Source: Diphasiastrum complanatum
Taxonomy: Eukaryota; Streptophyta; Lycopodiopsida; Lycopodiales; Lycopodiaceae
DNA: 64,000 nt
Assembly: GCA_029204225.1 (NCBI GenBank)
Contig: CM055097.1
Span: 1,533,414-1,597,413, forward strand
Reading direction: 5' to 3'
How positions within the stretch are numbered: position 1 is the stretch's first letter; every line of letters begins with the position of its first letter. A program made the translations under genes and the position numbers. Shown one piece after another: positions 45,295 to 56,356 of this stretch. The notes under the pieces were generated by a model. The model was not told where the DNA came from. It saw only the letters and a program-made list of their open reading frames with translations, and did no database searches.

Positions 45295-47180
45295 TCTGTC
45301 ATAGCTGCATCCTTGGAAAATAGACTAGGATTTCTTTTAAATCAAGTCATAGGCATGCAACAAAAGATGTGTTAGACATTTTTTATTCAAATATATGTAG
45401 TCCAATGCAAACTCCGTCGTTGCTAGATGCAAAGTATTTTATTACCTTTATTGATGAATTTTCAAAAAGCACTGTTTATTTTATTAAGCAGAAATCAAAG
45501 GCTTTCAACAAGTTTCAACAATTCAAAGAGCATGCAGAAAATCAAACTGGTAAAAGAATTAAAGCACTGAGGCCTGACAACAAGGGAGAATATATATCTA
45601 CCGAATTCAAAGAGTATTGCCTTAACAATGACATTGAGCAACAATACATTACCTCCTATTCGCCTCAGACGAATGGTCTTGCTGAGAGAAAGAACAGAAC
45701 CTTAGTCGAATCGGCAAAGTGCATGCTACCACATGCGACACTTCTGAAGTCCTTATGGGCTGAAGCAATTTCAAATGCAGCTTATATTCAGGACATATGT
45801 CCTACTAAAGGTCTCTTAGACAAAACACAATACAAAGTTTGGATAGGTTCCAAACCTTCTTTATCAAACTTACGAGTTTTTGGATGTATCGCTTATGTGC
45901 AAATTCCACATGATCTCAGGAAAAAGCTCGACTTCCAGAGTATCAAATCTATTTTCATTAGCTACACTACTTCAGATTAAGCTTATAAGTTGTATGATCC
46001 TGTCGAGTCGAAGATATTTACTATTTGGGATGTCATCTTCATCGAAGATCACTTTATTGACCTCAAAGTAAAGGCAAAGCTCATATAGTCGAACTTCTGG
46101 ACTCTTCTAGAACATCGAACTTTCAAGTTCCAAATTTGACTATTCCTTTTAAAAGTCCAAGCTTGTCTACTCCCAACGAGCAACTTATCAACGACGAAGC
46201 TGAAGATGATGTGGTTGCGGTACAGCATCATGAAGATCAACTTCGATTATCACCAAAAGATCGACAAGAGTCAGCAGACCACCTAATAGGTATATCGATG
46301 AGTCTGCAAGTTACCTTGTTCAAGAGCCGACGAATGTCGAAGAGGCGCTCAGTCAGCCCAAATCCGATCTCTGGAAAGAAGCTATGGATAAAGAGTATTC
46401 ATCTCTTATCAAGAACCAAACTTGGACAATCGTCGAATTACTTGCTAGCAGAAATGTAGCTGATTGCAAATGGTTATCCAAAATCAAGTATAAGGCAAAT
46501 GGAAGTATTAATCGAAGAAAGACTCGACTTGTAGTCAGAGGATTCTCTCAGGTACAAAATGTCGACTACACTGAGACCTTCATTCTAGTAGTTAAATATC
46601 TTCTATCAGACTTCTATTGTCATTTGTTGCTGCAACAAATTTAAAAATACATCAAATGGATGTACATACAACATATCTTAATGGAGTTATCAAAGAGGAC
46701 ATTTACATAGTACAACCTGAAGGTTACAATATCGAAGGTAAACATAATCATGTGTGTAACATTAAACACTTTATGGCTTGAAGCAATCTGCTTGAGCATG
46801 ATTTTAGAGGATCAATACTTTCCTTATTGATCACGGATACACACCAAGCTCTTCAGATTCAAATGTTTACTCCAGATTAGTGCAACATTTCTTGATCATT
46901 ATCATTTTGTATGTGGACGACACATTGCTTTTCAACAACAATATTGATCTGATAAAAAAAGCTAAGCCAATGCTATCTTTCGAATTCGACATGATCGATT
47001 TGGTCGAAGCTCATTACTATCTAGGTATTCAAATCCAAAGAGACAGAAAATAGAAGTTGATCAATATTTCTCAACAAAGATACATTCACAATGTCTTAAT
47101 TAGATATAAACTGATGAATTGCAAATTAGCTCTTGAAGAAACAAAACGTTTATATTACCAAAGCTTTGCTAGCTTTCAAC
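45295..47180 (+). mobile_element. Ty1/copia family A, integrase and reverse transcriptase
   Basis: The integrase frame (45369-45980) is open for 203 codons: DIFYSNICSPMQTPSLLDAKYF, LRPDNKGEYIS (SDN has become PDN, so the block keeps its Asp), YSPQTNGLAERKNR, MLPHATLLKSLWAEA, LRVFGCIAYVQIP. A stop at 45978-45980 is followed by broken linker frames. RT starts at MDKEYSSLIKNQTW (46384) and includes WLSKIKYKANGSINRRKTRLV. The catalytic region is recoverable only in another frame (ILYVDDTLLFNNN, about 46905-46940), followed by YLGIQIQRDRK. Homology fades at 47180, before RNase H. It overlaps the family A piece at 8800-9290. Inactive. Confidence 0.85.
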
Positions 47181-47190
47181 TCTCAGTCTA

Positions 47191-47300
47191 ACGAAAAGAC
47201 ACGAAAGCGAAAATGTTCGCGAACATCACGAAAAGACACGAAGCGAAAATGTTCGTGAACACCTGACGAAAAGACACGAATGCGAAAATTTTGCGAAAGA
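47191..47300. repeat. 37-38-bp tandem repeat with TTCGCGAA palindrome
   Basis: Three units start at 47191, 47228 and 47266, each ACGAAAAGACACGAA followed by GCGAAAAT. The first contains the perfect 14-bp palindrome ATGTTCGCGAACAT (47213-47226). Similar GCGAAA/ACACGAA words occur at 45080-45170 upstream of the copia A piece. Confidence 0.75.
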
Positions 47301-47502
47301 AAATTTTTTGTGATACAGCAGGAGAAAGTCAGACGACACGAAAGTCAAATGTAAGAGCTACCAAAATTGGCATGCATGTTATAAACTTATCTAGTGTATT
47401 ACAAAGACTCTCTTCCATGATTTTCATTCACTAGTTATACTATCGGTCTTATTGGACACAAACAACTTATAACAACTTAAATGATGATAAACCATATTTA
47501 TC

Positions 47503-47660
47503 TTGCATGTGGTTTCACATGCATGCAAAGAGTGGAATTGAACTCTAGACCTTTAAGCAAAGAAAGATGTCTTGCATGTGGCTTCACATGCATGCAAAGA
47601 GTGGAATTGAACTCTAGACCTTTAAGCAAAGAAAGATGTCATCCACTAGACAACATCTAT
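47503..47660 (-). repeat. tRNA-derived SINE-like repeat with tandem 69-bp duplication
   Basis: On the minus strand 47655-47604 has the internal RNA polymerase III promoter layout of a tRNA: box A-like TGTTGTCTAGTGG, then about 30 bases later box B GTTCAATTC, a perfect match to GWTCRANNC. The intervening CTTTGCTTAAAGG resembles an anticodon arm. There is no proper acceptor stem, so this is not a functional tRNA. A 69-bp unit is tandemly repeated (47503-47571 and 47572-47640); only one unit keeps box A. Best read as a tRNA-derived SINE or tRNA-like pseudogene. Confidence 0.5.
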
Positions 47661-47935
47661 TTTGCATTGGAATATAACTAACAAGGTTCGGTTACAAAAA
47701 ATGCATTCTCAATTTTTCAAAATTTTTGTCTGATGCCAAACTTACCAATCTAGAAAATTCAAATGCCTATCGTCTATGATATTAAAAAAAGTAAATGATG
47801 TACAATGAGACTCACGTCAAGGAACTGAATGTTACAATTACACGATCTCGGGTGATGACTAAGGTGTTTAATGTACCACATCAATTGCATTTCTATTGAA
47901 AACCCAGTTAAGTCTAATGATATTCTTTAAGCATA

Positions 47936-48177
47936 GTTCATGAGAACCGTGGACGGTTCACCATGGTTCTAAGAACCGTACGGTTCTCAAAAAAAATTGC
48001 TGAGAACCGTGGCGAACCGTGTAGTTAATAATTGTTTTTTTAAGTTCATTTTTAATGAAATGAGGGCCACAAAATTAATTATTAATTAATTGATTGATTA
48101 ATTATGATGAACCTTACATTGGTTCATGAACCATGGTACGGTTCACCCCACGGTTCTCAGAGCCCACATACTATGCT
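47936..48177. mobile_element. Small inverted-repeat element with GAACCGT repeats (MITE-like)
   Basis: About 240 bp, non-coding and AT-rich in the middle. Inverted ends share TGAGAACCGTGG (left, about 47941) and CCACGGTTCTCAGAG (right, about 48148-48162). The motif GAACCGT/ACGGTTC recurs at least seven times near both ends. The flanking word TTTAAGCATA occurs on both sides (47926-47935 and 48178-48187), a possible target-site duplication, although 10 bp is longer than the 8 bp usual for hAT elements. Superfamily uncertain; hAT-like by repeat style. Confidence 0.7.
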
Positions 48178-48694
48178 TTTAAGCATACTGCAGACATGTT
48201 AATTTTGTTCCAGAGAAAATTGTGAGCTCGGCAATAAATTGATTCTTACAAGCTACAATGACTTGGTTAAAACCTAAAATTGATCTTTCTAATCACAAAT
48301 CTATATGGGCAGAGCCCATAGCTGTTATAGTCAAGTTGAATAAAACTTCCCCAATTCATTATTATCTAATCAGTTTGAGCTAAATCCTATCCACAATGAC
48401 AAGCTGGAGACTGGATGGTCCACAATCATTCCCTGGGCACATATACATGAGATTGTAATGGTAGACTAGATTTCTAGTAGCTTTATCTTGTCAAACTTAC
48501 ATTCACCATGCTTTCAATAATAGTAATTGATGTAAGACATCTTCTCCTTAGACACAGACAAGAAACGCACCTCAAAAAACCTCATAAAAATATGTAGCAC
48601 TAGGTTGAGAAACCTGCTACTACAACATATTATGAGCTCTTGTCAAGGCGTTGTTCTTGAACCTCAGGTTTGATTAGATTGTGCTCAATCATAT

Positions 48695-49430
48695 TCATTC
48701 TTCATCAATCTTTTTTCCCTTAGCTGTATCTTTAGCGTCATCAAAATTTCTGCGGATGCATTCTCTTTTGGACTGATTTATTTCACTTGAATTTTCAACG
48801 AGGTCTGGAGCTTCTTCCAAGATTCTGTTGATCGTCTCACATGACATGTTCTCAGTAATTTTCAGATGTACATTAGGACTAGGAACCTCCGCAGCGATTT
48901 TAACACCAACATCTGTTATCTGTTCAAAAGGTGCTACTTCTGGGGTAGTATCAATTGGGGGAGGCCGAGTATTCTCCCAAATTGCAAAGTCGGATCCTGA
49001 AAGAACCATCGTCCATACTTCCAAATCAGGAAGAAAAGGACCCATTTCAAATCTGCAACACAAAATATAGCTGTGTGAAGGACCTTGTGTTCCTGAGAAA
49101 CTACTAATAATTTTTGGTATTATCAACCCGTGAGAAACTACCAATGAACACAATACATTATCAATAACTCAGCAGCTAAATCACATGAAACTGATCATTT
49201 ATGTTGCTCTCAAGGTCATATACATGTACAATAGACCATGTTCATTTATGTTGCTCTCACCTTGGACCAATCTTGACAATAAGTTGGTCATTGATGTTGG
49301 CCACATAGATGTCGGATTCAGCAGCCTGGATTGTTACTTTGCTGTTCGCATTGATGTGATGAACCTTCCTTAGCTCTAATAGATTTTTTATTTGTTCTTT
49401 AAGTCCCCAATAAAAGTAATGATCGTAGAA
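48695..49430 (-). CDS. Alpha-amylase, last two exons (C-terminal domain)
   Basis: Two exons with exact GT-AG junctions: 49430-49261 (acceptor CATGCAG before it, donor GTGAGAG after) and 49052-48695, joined in phase across a 208-bp intron. The first begins FYDHYFYWGLKEQIKNLLELRK, the end of the catalytic barrel, and continues into the beta-sheet domain (Alpha-amyl_C2) with SKVTIQAAESDIYVANIND and LIVKIGPR. The second reads FEMGPFLPDLEVWTMVLSGSDFAIWE, the usual terminus of plant alpha-amylases, which hydrolyse internal alpha-1,4 bonds of starch. Unusually, 92 more residues follow before the stop, hydrophilic and rich in Glu/Lys/Pro. The upstream catalytic exons (DIVINHR, GFDGWRFD) are not seen in this window; they would lie further along the minus strand beyond transposon-filled sequence, or are lost. 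Confidence 0.8.
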
Positions 49431-49498
49431 CTGCATGATGAAAATAGCAGGTGAAGCATAAGAGTGGCGAAGACACAGGTGTAGATCCAAAACTATGC

Positions 49499-49523
49499 TG
49501 GTGTGTGTGTGTGCGCGCGCGCG

Positions 49524-49591
<68 letters not shown>
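49499..49591. repeat. Compound (GT)n(GC)n(GA)n microsatellite
   Basis: GTGTGTGTGTGTG runs into GCGCGCGCGCGC and then, after CAA, a pure GA tract (49526-49591). It lies in the intron just upstream of the penultimate amylase exon. Confidence 0.95.
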
Positions 49592-49594
<3 letters not shown>

Positions 49595-50399
49595 ATTGAA
49601 TCTTATGGTGCCGACGAGGTCCATAAGACTAAAACAAGTGCATATGTTTCATTTTTATAGTTGGAGCACAAATATCTCTCTACAATGAACAATGAAACAG
49701 AAGTCAAAAGGATAGGATAAAACATTTCTCAAACCTAGAAGAATCAAGCGCTAGTTTTGTCTGATTACACTTGGGTCTAATGCATCACATAAATGTACAA
49801 AATCACATCTACATATATACACATCATGTCAAAAAGAGTGTCAAATCAAGTATCTTCCTGACTTGAAGGCTTGAAAAAGCTATAACACCAGCTAATTTAG
49901 GCACTGGAGGTGCCCGATGATATAGTAGTGAGACAGAAATTGCACTTTGGTTAATATCAACAATGAGTACAATAGCTTGAAGTGATAACTTCAGCTTGTT
50001 TGTTGAGCGTGATAACACTGGCTACAGTAATTCTTCTTGAAAGAAAATTGATTCATTAGTTAACTCAACTACTGATCAGTCTATTATAGATGATTACAAA
50101 AATATCTGTTTGTTAAATATCCATTTAGTATTTATTACAACTGCCTTAGAGCAAAAACTGTATGTACAATAGTAGGTGAACTGTTGACAGTTTATTTGGA
50201 TCAATTTTTTTTTTCCCTGATGGAAAGAGTCGACAAAGGTCGGTTGATGATGAATTCAGTTAAGTTTTGGTGTTTAGTACATGCACATGTGTACATGTGT
50301 CACACCAGTAGGCCTGATTTTGGTTTTAGGTAGTGTTGATCATCCTAAAATGAACAAGAAATTAGGAATGTAACGTTCATCTTGTTTTTTATGTTTGTA

Positions 50400-51269
50400 G
50401 TTAAAATGTTCTAAATGACATAGAGATAGCTTAATGACTTATGGTCTTGTTTTGCTGCAGGATCATGGAGAGGTGATGCATGGACCTGCTAGGGTATTGG
50501 ATTGGAGATAGAGGCAATTTCATAATCCTTTTCTCATAGAGTACTTGGTTGCATAACATTGTAGATCCCTAAGTAATGCTCCTATCACGTTGAGCGTAAC
50601 CACCATTCACAGTAACAACGTCTTCGCATCGACAAAAATGTTGCTTGAGGGAAGGGATACCCATAAGGGAACATAACAGACTACCTGAGGTGACAGTCTC
50701 GTTATACGGGACAAGGCACTGGTTTTGGAGCTATAGGTCATTTGTGTGCCACATGTCAATGTTCTTTTGGCGTGGGGTAACCCAAAGTTATTGACCCGCG
50801 GCGATGCACACAACTGACACATGTTGATGGTTATGACGTGACCATGTTGGTGGAGATGACCCCACCCGTACTATGTATATAGAGGTGGTCATCCACATGG
50901 TTAGGCCATGATGTAATCTTCGTATGAGATGGAGGTATGCGAGGGTTGACGCTAGGGTGCGGTGGTATAGGACGTCGTAGCCTGGGGGAGACCTTAGCGT
51001 GCTTGAGGGTGGTTTATAGTTCCAGTGCACGGGGGTGAAAAGGCAACATCTCTATAAACGGCGGTTTCAGAGCATCATCACCTGATTGTGTCCTTACGTT
51101 GACAGTGTAGTTGATGCCTTGAGTCGGATTGGAGAAGTTAATTAGTTATGCTTTGTTGAGATCCAATCTGAATTGTATCTTTCACTATGAGATTTTTGTC
51201 GAACCAATTTCGGTCGCATCTAGCTAGATGTCCTGGCAGGAAATTCTAGATCTAGTGAGGACCTAGGGA
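50400..51269. other. Non-coding, less AT-rich block, possibly LTR sequence
   Basis: Open frames occur on the minus strand without recognisable domains. The block sits directly before a gypsy integrase scrap of plus orientation and could be its LTR-related flank, but no termini are visible. Confidence 0.3.
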
Positions 51270-51700
51270 TGCAGGCAGCAGGATCCCAAAAATCTCAAAA
51301 TAATGAGATACTAAATGGCTTACTTTTTTGGAAGCGAAAGATATGTGTGCTAGACAAGGAGGACCTTCGGGCCCAAATCCTGCAACAGTGTCATGAAAAC
51401 CCTTGTGCTAGTCACCCGGGCATACAGAGGACATTCGACCTTGTTAAACAAAGTTTTTAGGCCAAAGATGAAAGGTCATGTCGAGGCATAAGTTCAAGGT
51501 TGTGAACAATGCTAGTTTAATAAAGCAAAAAGGCTCAAAGGATATGCAAGAATTGTTGCACGTGGCCAAAGAAAGGATTAAAACCGCTCATGATAGAGTT
51601 CAGATGTATGCTAACCGCAATCATTCACCTCGAGAATTTGAGGTCGGAACCTGAGCGTATCTTAAAATCCCAAAAGAGTCTAAGGTTGTGCGAATTAGTA
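51270..51700 (+). mobile_element. Ty3/gypsy integrase scraps
   Basis: The plus strand reads FWKRKICVLDKEDLRAQILQQ, then CHENPCASHPGIQRTFDLVKQSF, the start of the integrase zinc-binding region. After a large internal loss it resumes at LHVAKERIKTAHDRVQMYANR and REFEVGT, the integrase C-terminal motif that precedes the chromodomain region. The catalytic core is deleted. Short and inactive. Confidence 0.7.
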
Positions 51701-52129
51701 AGTGCAATTGCTTCTAATAAGTCTACAATTACAATTAATCTGAATCAGACATATTCTAAACCACAGTTGCAACTGTCCTACATTCGCAATTCTTGAGATT
51801 CGAATCTACTTTTGAGCAACAAAGCTTCAAATCAGCCCAATTTTCGATCCTTATCACAAACCCCACCAAAAAGTTTTCAATCTAATAGGAATTCTGGTCA
51901 AAAGGAAGCAATGAAATACATACATACAGTGGATCTAGCTATTGTAGATAGAGGCAGCGGACTATTATTTTGTCATCTAGCCCATGGGAATAATAATTGC
52001 AATGCTAAATATAACCATGGAGCTAAATTAGAATAGAATTAGTCAATAAGATAGTTAATAAGACAGCTTGAACAAACGTGCTACATTTGTAAATAACGAG
52101 ACTGTAATAATGGTTGTAAGGCCCAATTT

Positions 52130-52500
52130 AGCTAAATAAGGCCCCAAAATCATACTAGAGGCACAAAGGACCACTATAATTAGCTGAGGTCATGCTAAAT
52201 TTGGAGGCTATTCTACTTTTGTCAATTTTGAACTCTATGTTTTCTTGAAGCTTCTTTTTAAGAGCTTTCTTGATGTGTTTTGTGGTTCATGTGACTAAAA
52301 TCACATGAGAGATTGATCATGCTCTAGATTCAAGCCCAATCTATTGAGTGATCAATAATGATGAAGAATGCTATCCTACTTTGCCTAATTTTGTGAAGAT
52401 TTGCCAATTTTATCTAATTTCTTGATTTCTTGTTTTGCCATGTTAATTTGATGTTTAAGAATGGACTAGATGTTTGAATGCTAAGATTGGCACATGACAT
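52130..52500 (+). repeat. Dispersed repeat, copy 2
   Basis: Same orientation as 17976-18370, with shared blocks AAATAAGG, CAAAATCATA, GGCACAAAGGACCA, GTGGTTCATGTG and TTGATCATGCTCTAG and end GCACATGACA. Confidence 0.6.
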
Positions 52501-54718
52501 TTTTCGTAAGTTCTCTATTCAAATATGTTCTGAAGCTACCTATATTCAACGGGATTTGAAATTCAATCTACTTCAAATCTATTTGCAACACTAAAAAGAG
52601 TTACTCCTCTCTCTATGTACACAAAGGAGATCTATCACAATCTAATGAGCAACAGGGGAAAACATTATTACACACAGCAGCCATTCATGAGCCTTGCAGA
52701 AATCATCTTCAATCAATGTATTTCCCTATTTGACATCTAAAAAGGTGCCTAGAAGAGAGGTTGCTAACAAGAATTTTCTTTGCCATCTCAGTAGCATGTT
52801 CTCACTTGAAGCAAGACTCCAAGCGACACGAGCCCATTCAAAAACATTTCATGCCTATCCAAGTGGCGGATACTTATTGGCCAACTCCTACAGCAGTTAC
52901 GAATGCTCATAAACTTGTCACGATTTTACTAGAGGACAGCGTACTCCATTCACTCACTCTTTCTTTCTAGTAGAGAGAGGAGCAGAGGCCCTCACAACTT
53001 TGAGTGCACTTCAAGAGGAGATCCTACCTCCTTTCTTTGACAAGAATTAATTCATCTTTGCATTGCAACAGAGAGAGAGGAGGCATGTGCCTACATTTCC
53101 AGAGGATAATGAAAATTTCTTTTTCTTTTGCTTTCGTGGTAGAGAACAATGATACAGAGTAGAAGCTAAATTGAGAAATGCTACTATTACTTGCTCTACA
53201 TTAACTTTTGATTGCTACAAATAAATGGAAAGGTGAAGCATTCATCAATAAACTAGTGCAGTAAGATAGATACTGTATTATCTACTATGTGTAATCTCTT
53301 CTCTCTGATGCTAGAAAAGAAATGGATGCTTAAACTCACTCTATCTATTAATTGTCATTCAGTAGTGAGTACACCATCGTTTTGACTTATATGTGAATAC
53401 TCAATGAAATTTCTATTTCTTTGTGTGGTTATGGAATGTAGATGACATTGATAGGTCTGTAAGTGAACTACATGCCATTATAATTAATCCTCTTGAGTTT
53501 GTGGAGTCATAAGCGCTGAGAGTCATATGTTTACCCCTAGGTAAGGAATCTGAACCAGTCAGACTATGATAAACTCTTTTGAGATGAAGGAGACGTTTAA
53601 TGATTCCCAAAATAGTAGAGTGAAAACAGATCGCTAGTTTTCTTCTGATTGCTGACAATCGGATGATGAATGGACACCTTACAGTTGAGTATAAGTTCTA
53701 GCCTGTGTTTGGTGACAAGTTCTACTGTGATAACGAAATCCTTATGCCATGTGTGATCTTGCTCCTAGACAACATGTAAATACTCCAAGATTACTTCCAC
53801 ATTGAAACTGGAAAGACAAGCTGAGTATTTAGCTTTTTCCCTGGCTGTCTGTTGTTTGCTATATACATAAGTCACTGGTGGTTCTGGCTTCCACATCGTA
53901 AACATCAATTGATGACCCGTTCCATGCCATTTCCATTTCCATTCCCAATGCACCTGGGCTGAAAGTGGTTCTACCCTAACCTTCACTGCTAAATCAATTA
54001 AAATTGCTTGTAACGACATAATACTCTTCCCTTGTGCTCTCTTTCGGGATTGACACAGTTTACGATACATTTTTCATATCATTTGGTAGTACGCTATGAC
54101 ATACGCTTATTAGTTTTGGTGTTGCTTCCAAGGAGCCAACTAGGGATAGAATTCTCTGCATTGTCTTTTTGATTCAACTCTCTGATTCTTTGAGTGAAGA
54201 TTCCAATTCCAATATCTATGCTTGTGTTCAGTTTTTCGGTGAATCAAAGCGCTCTACATTTGTGAATGTATGGTACTTGGCAATAGATGCTTTTTATTCA
54301 AATCAAGTACAGAGAATAAAGATAATAAGCTATGGAACCAAGAGGAGAAACAAGATGATCCTTAGCCCCATATGTACATGTAACCTCTGCTACAACTGGA
54401 ATATCAGTTGTACCAAGCAAAACCTTTGCTGTAATTGGAATCTCTATCGTACCTAGAATTTCTGCAACATCTAGATCGTAAATTGAAAAATCATGTCCAT
54501 CTTGTAGCTGAGGCAAACATGGAGAAAGAGCGCACACTATCAAATCATCAATGAGTTGTTGGCACTGCTGGTGAAGAAGCTGCCACCGTTGGTCACGACA
54601 ATCAAGGATGTGCGATAATTGTTGCTCAAAATTGCTAGAAGATCTAGACGTGGCGACTCGCCGAGTGTTTAGCCCAGCTTGCTTATGCCAATTGGTCCAT
54701 GACATGCTCGTAATATCA
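52501..54718. other. Unassigned sequence, including two minus-strand frames
   Basis: Open minus-strand frames at 53765-54070 (with a Trp-rich VHWEWKWKWHGTGHQ segment) and 54298-54705 (with a repeated IPITAKVLLGTTDIPVVAEV texture) have no recognised domain. They could be exon remnants of an unknown gene. Tandem-like word repeats near 54410-54460 explain the second. Nothing else was identified. Confidence 0.3.
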
Positions 54719-54790
54719 TAGTTGCAGCGAATCGCAATTCGCGATTCTGCGAATCGTGATTCGCTGCAACAAATCGTTGCAAAGAATCGA
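54719..54790. repeat. Palindromic GAATCG cluster, possible hAT terminus
   Basis: GTTGCAGCGAATCG begins at 54720 and GATTCGCTGCAAC ends at about 54771, an imperfect inverted pair enclosing further CGCGATT/GCGAATC steps. GAATCG or CGATTC occurs about seven times within 72 bp. It lies about 900 bp upstream of a hAT-like BED finger, so it may be the 5' terminal/subterminal region of that element. Confidence 0.55.
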
Positions 54791-55664
54791 TTTAAAAAAA
54801 AAAATTATGCATTTTATTACCTCCTTGCGAACAAAATCGCACCAGCCGTGGAGGAGGCAAAAAAAAAGTTTATGAGCTGTAAGCGTCCGATCTTCGCGAG
54901 TGAATAGTCGGCAGGCGCCTACTCGGAGATACGGAGGTGGTGTGCACGGTGCCAGGGGGATCTGAGCTTCTTGGAGAGCGAATCGATCAGTTTTTGATAT
55001 TTGGTAAGTGTAGGCTTGATTTTTTGCAAGGGCTGACATTGAGTTGTAGGCAACCAAATCGAGCATAGTTTGGCTCTGGACCACCTTTCTTCATGCCAAC
55101 GGTGATTTCTACAGCGTCAGTTTCAGCCGTTACGGCACGCCTAGCGATTTTTGGACACCACATTCCAAATGCTTGTGTATTTTTGCCATTTTCACAAAAT
55201 GACTTGTGGGCAAGCGATTCAGCTGATTTCTGAGCCTAGAATGCATTTCCACATACCTGGTGAGAGTCCTGTGACCTCCGTTCTGCCCGTCTACGTTCGT
55301 ATCACAAATTTCAATTTCCATGCCCTAATTCCATGTTTTTTAGGGTTTAGGCATGGACCATCGTGCAAGCATCGCCAAGGGGCGTGGTTTAGGTCCACAC
55401 TACACTCCTTTACGCCTGCACGGACTCCCACGCTAACGTCAGTCGCCTGTTATCGCTCACACTGAAATTATTCTATCCCACGCCCTAATCTCATGTGTTT
55501 TTTGGCACTTGCTATGATGTGTGAATTCAAATCGTTATGATGTATGCTCTGATATTTTGAGCTCTATTTGAGCTCGGTAATGTTTTTCAATGCAATGTAT
55601 TTTTTTCTATTGAACGTTTGCTTGATTATTTTTTTGTTTGCAGATTTGATCTCGTGTTGATAAG

Positions 55665-56356
55665 ATGCCGGTGCGGGACCGAGGCCTTTGGGCTGAGGTT
55701 GAGCTTACCGACGGGGATGTGGCTACACACCATGGCTCAGGCACCTGCAAATGGAGATGCTTGCATTGCGGTGGTCAGTTCACAGGATCACTCACCAACG
55801 TTAGGGCTCACTTGTTGCGGGTCAGAGGGCCAGATGGGCGGACACTGGGCATATTTGATTGCCCCAGGATTTCTGATGAGGATCTAAAGAGGTTGTCTAC
55901 CATGTACAGGCCCGTTACCGCATCACAGGGTTCTAGACAGGGACAGGTAGCAGGAGCAGCTACAAGCAGGCAGGCAAGGCCTACCACGGGTATTGGGCCC
56001 AGTACATCACGGGCAGGGCATGGTACAGCTGCAAGGCATAGTACATCACGGGTTGGGCATGGTACAGGTGAAGTGCCCAGTACATCACGGGCAGAGCATG
56101 GTACAGGTGCAGGGCCCAGTACATCACGGGCAGAGCATGGTACAGGTGCAGGGCCTAGTAGAGCACCTTCAGTTCCATCCGCAGCAGCAGCACGACCATC
56201 AGATGAGCATGTTGGTTCAGCGGCTCTCGTCCCTCCTCCTCAGCAGCAGATGGACCACATGCTTCGGCATCTGCTGCCAGAGAGAGTGACACACCCACAG
56301 ATCAGCCATCCGTTGGGCATGCTAGACCACGAGCGCCATATATACAGCAGATTAAA
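55665..56356 (+). pseudogene. hAT-like transposase N-terminus with BED-type zinc finger, truncated
   Basis: The frame begins MPVRDRGLWAEVE and at residues 29-68 has CKWRCLHCGGQFTGSLTNVR, AHL and IFDCP, the C-x2-C...H...C spacing (Cys32, Cys35, His49, Cys66) of plant hAT BED fingers, which bind DNA. A possible splice acceptor TTTGTTTGCAG lies just upstream (to about 55643). Residues 112-163 form four copies of a 13-residue repeat (PSTSRAEHGTGAG type). Beyond that is a proline/alanine/glutamine linker. The protein is cut at 56356 by the 5' LTR of a gypsy element; no hAT catalytic domain appears before or after that insertion in this window. A host BED protein is an alternative. Confidence 0.6.
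55998..56153 (+). repeat. 39-bp coding minisatellite, 4 units
   Basis: Four consecutive 39-bp units (CCCAGTACATCACGGGCAG... type) within the hAT-like frame, so the protein gains 13-residue repeats. The last two units are nearly identical, indicating recent expansion. Confidence 0.9.

Noticed and set aside
47600-47660. Functional tRNA gene
   Set aside because: Boxes A and B are present but no acceptor stem pairs, and half of the unit is tandemly duplicated.
50607-51030. Minus-strand frames as exons of the upstream amylase
   Set aside because: No amylase motif, and they lie in what looks like non-coding repeat sequence beside a gypsy scrap.
53765-54070. Trp-rich frame as starch-binding domain of the amylase
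   Set aside because: No starch-binding consensus recognised and no splice junctions found; left as unassigned.
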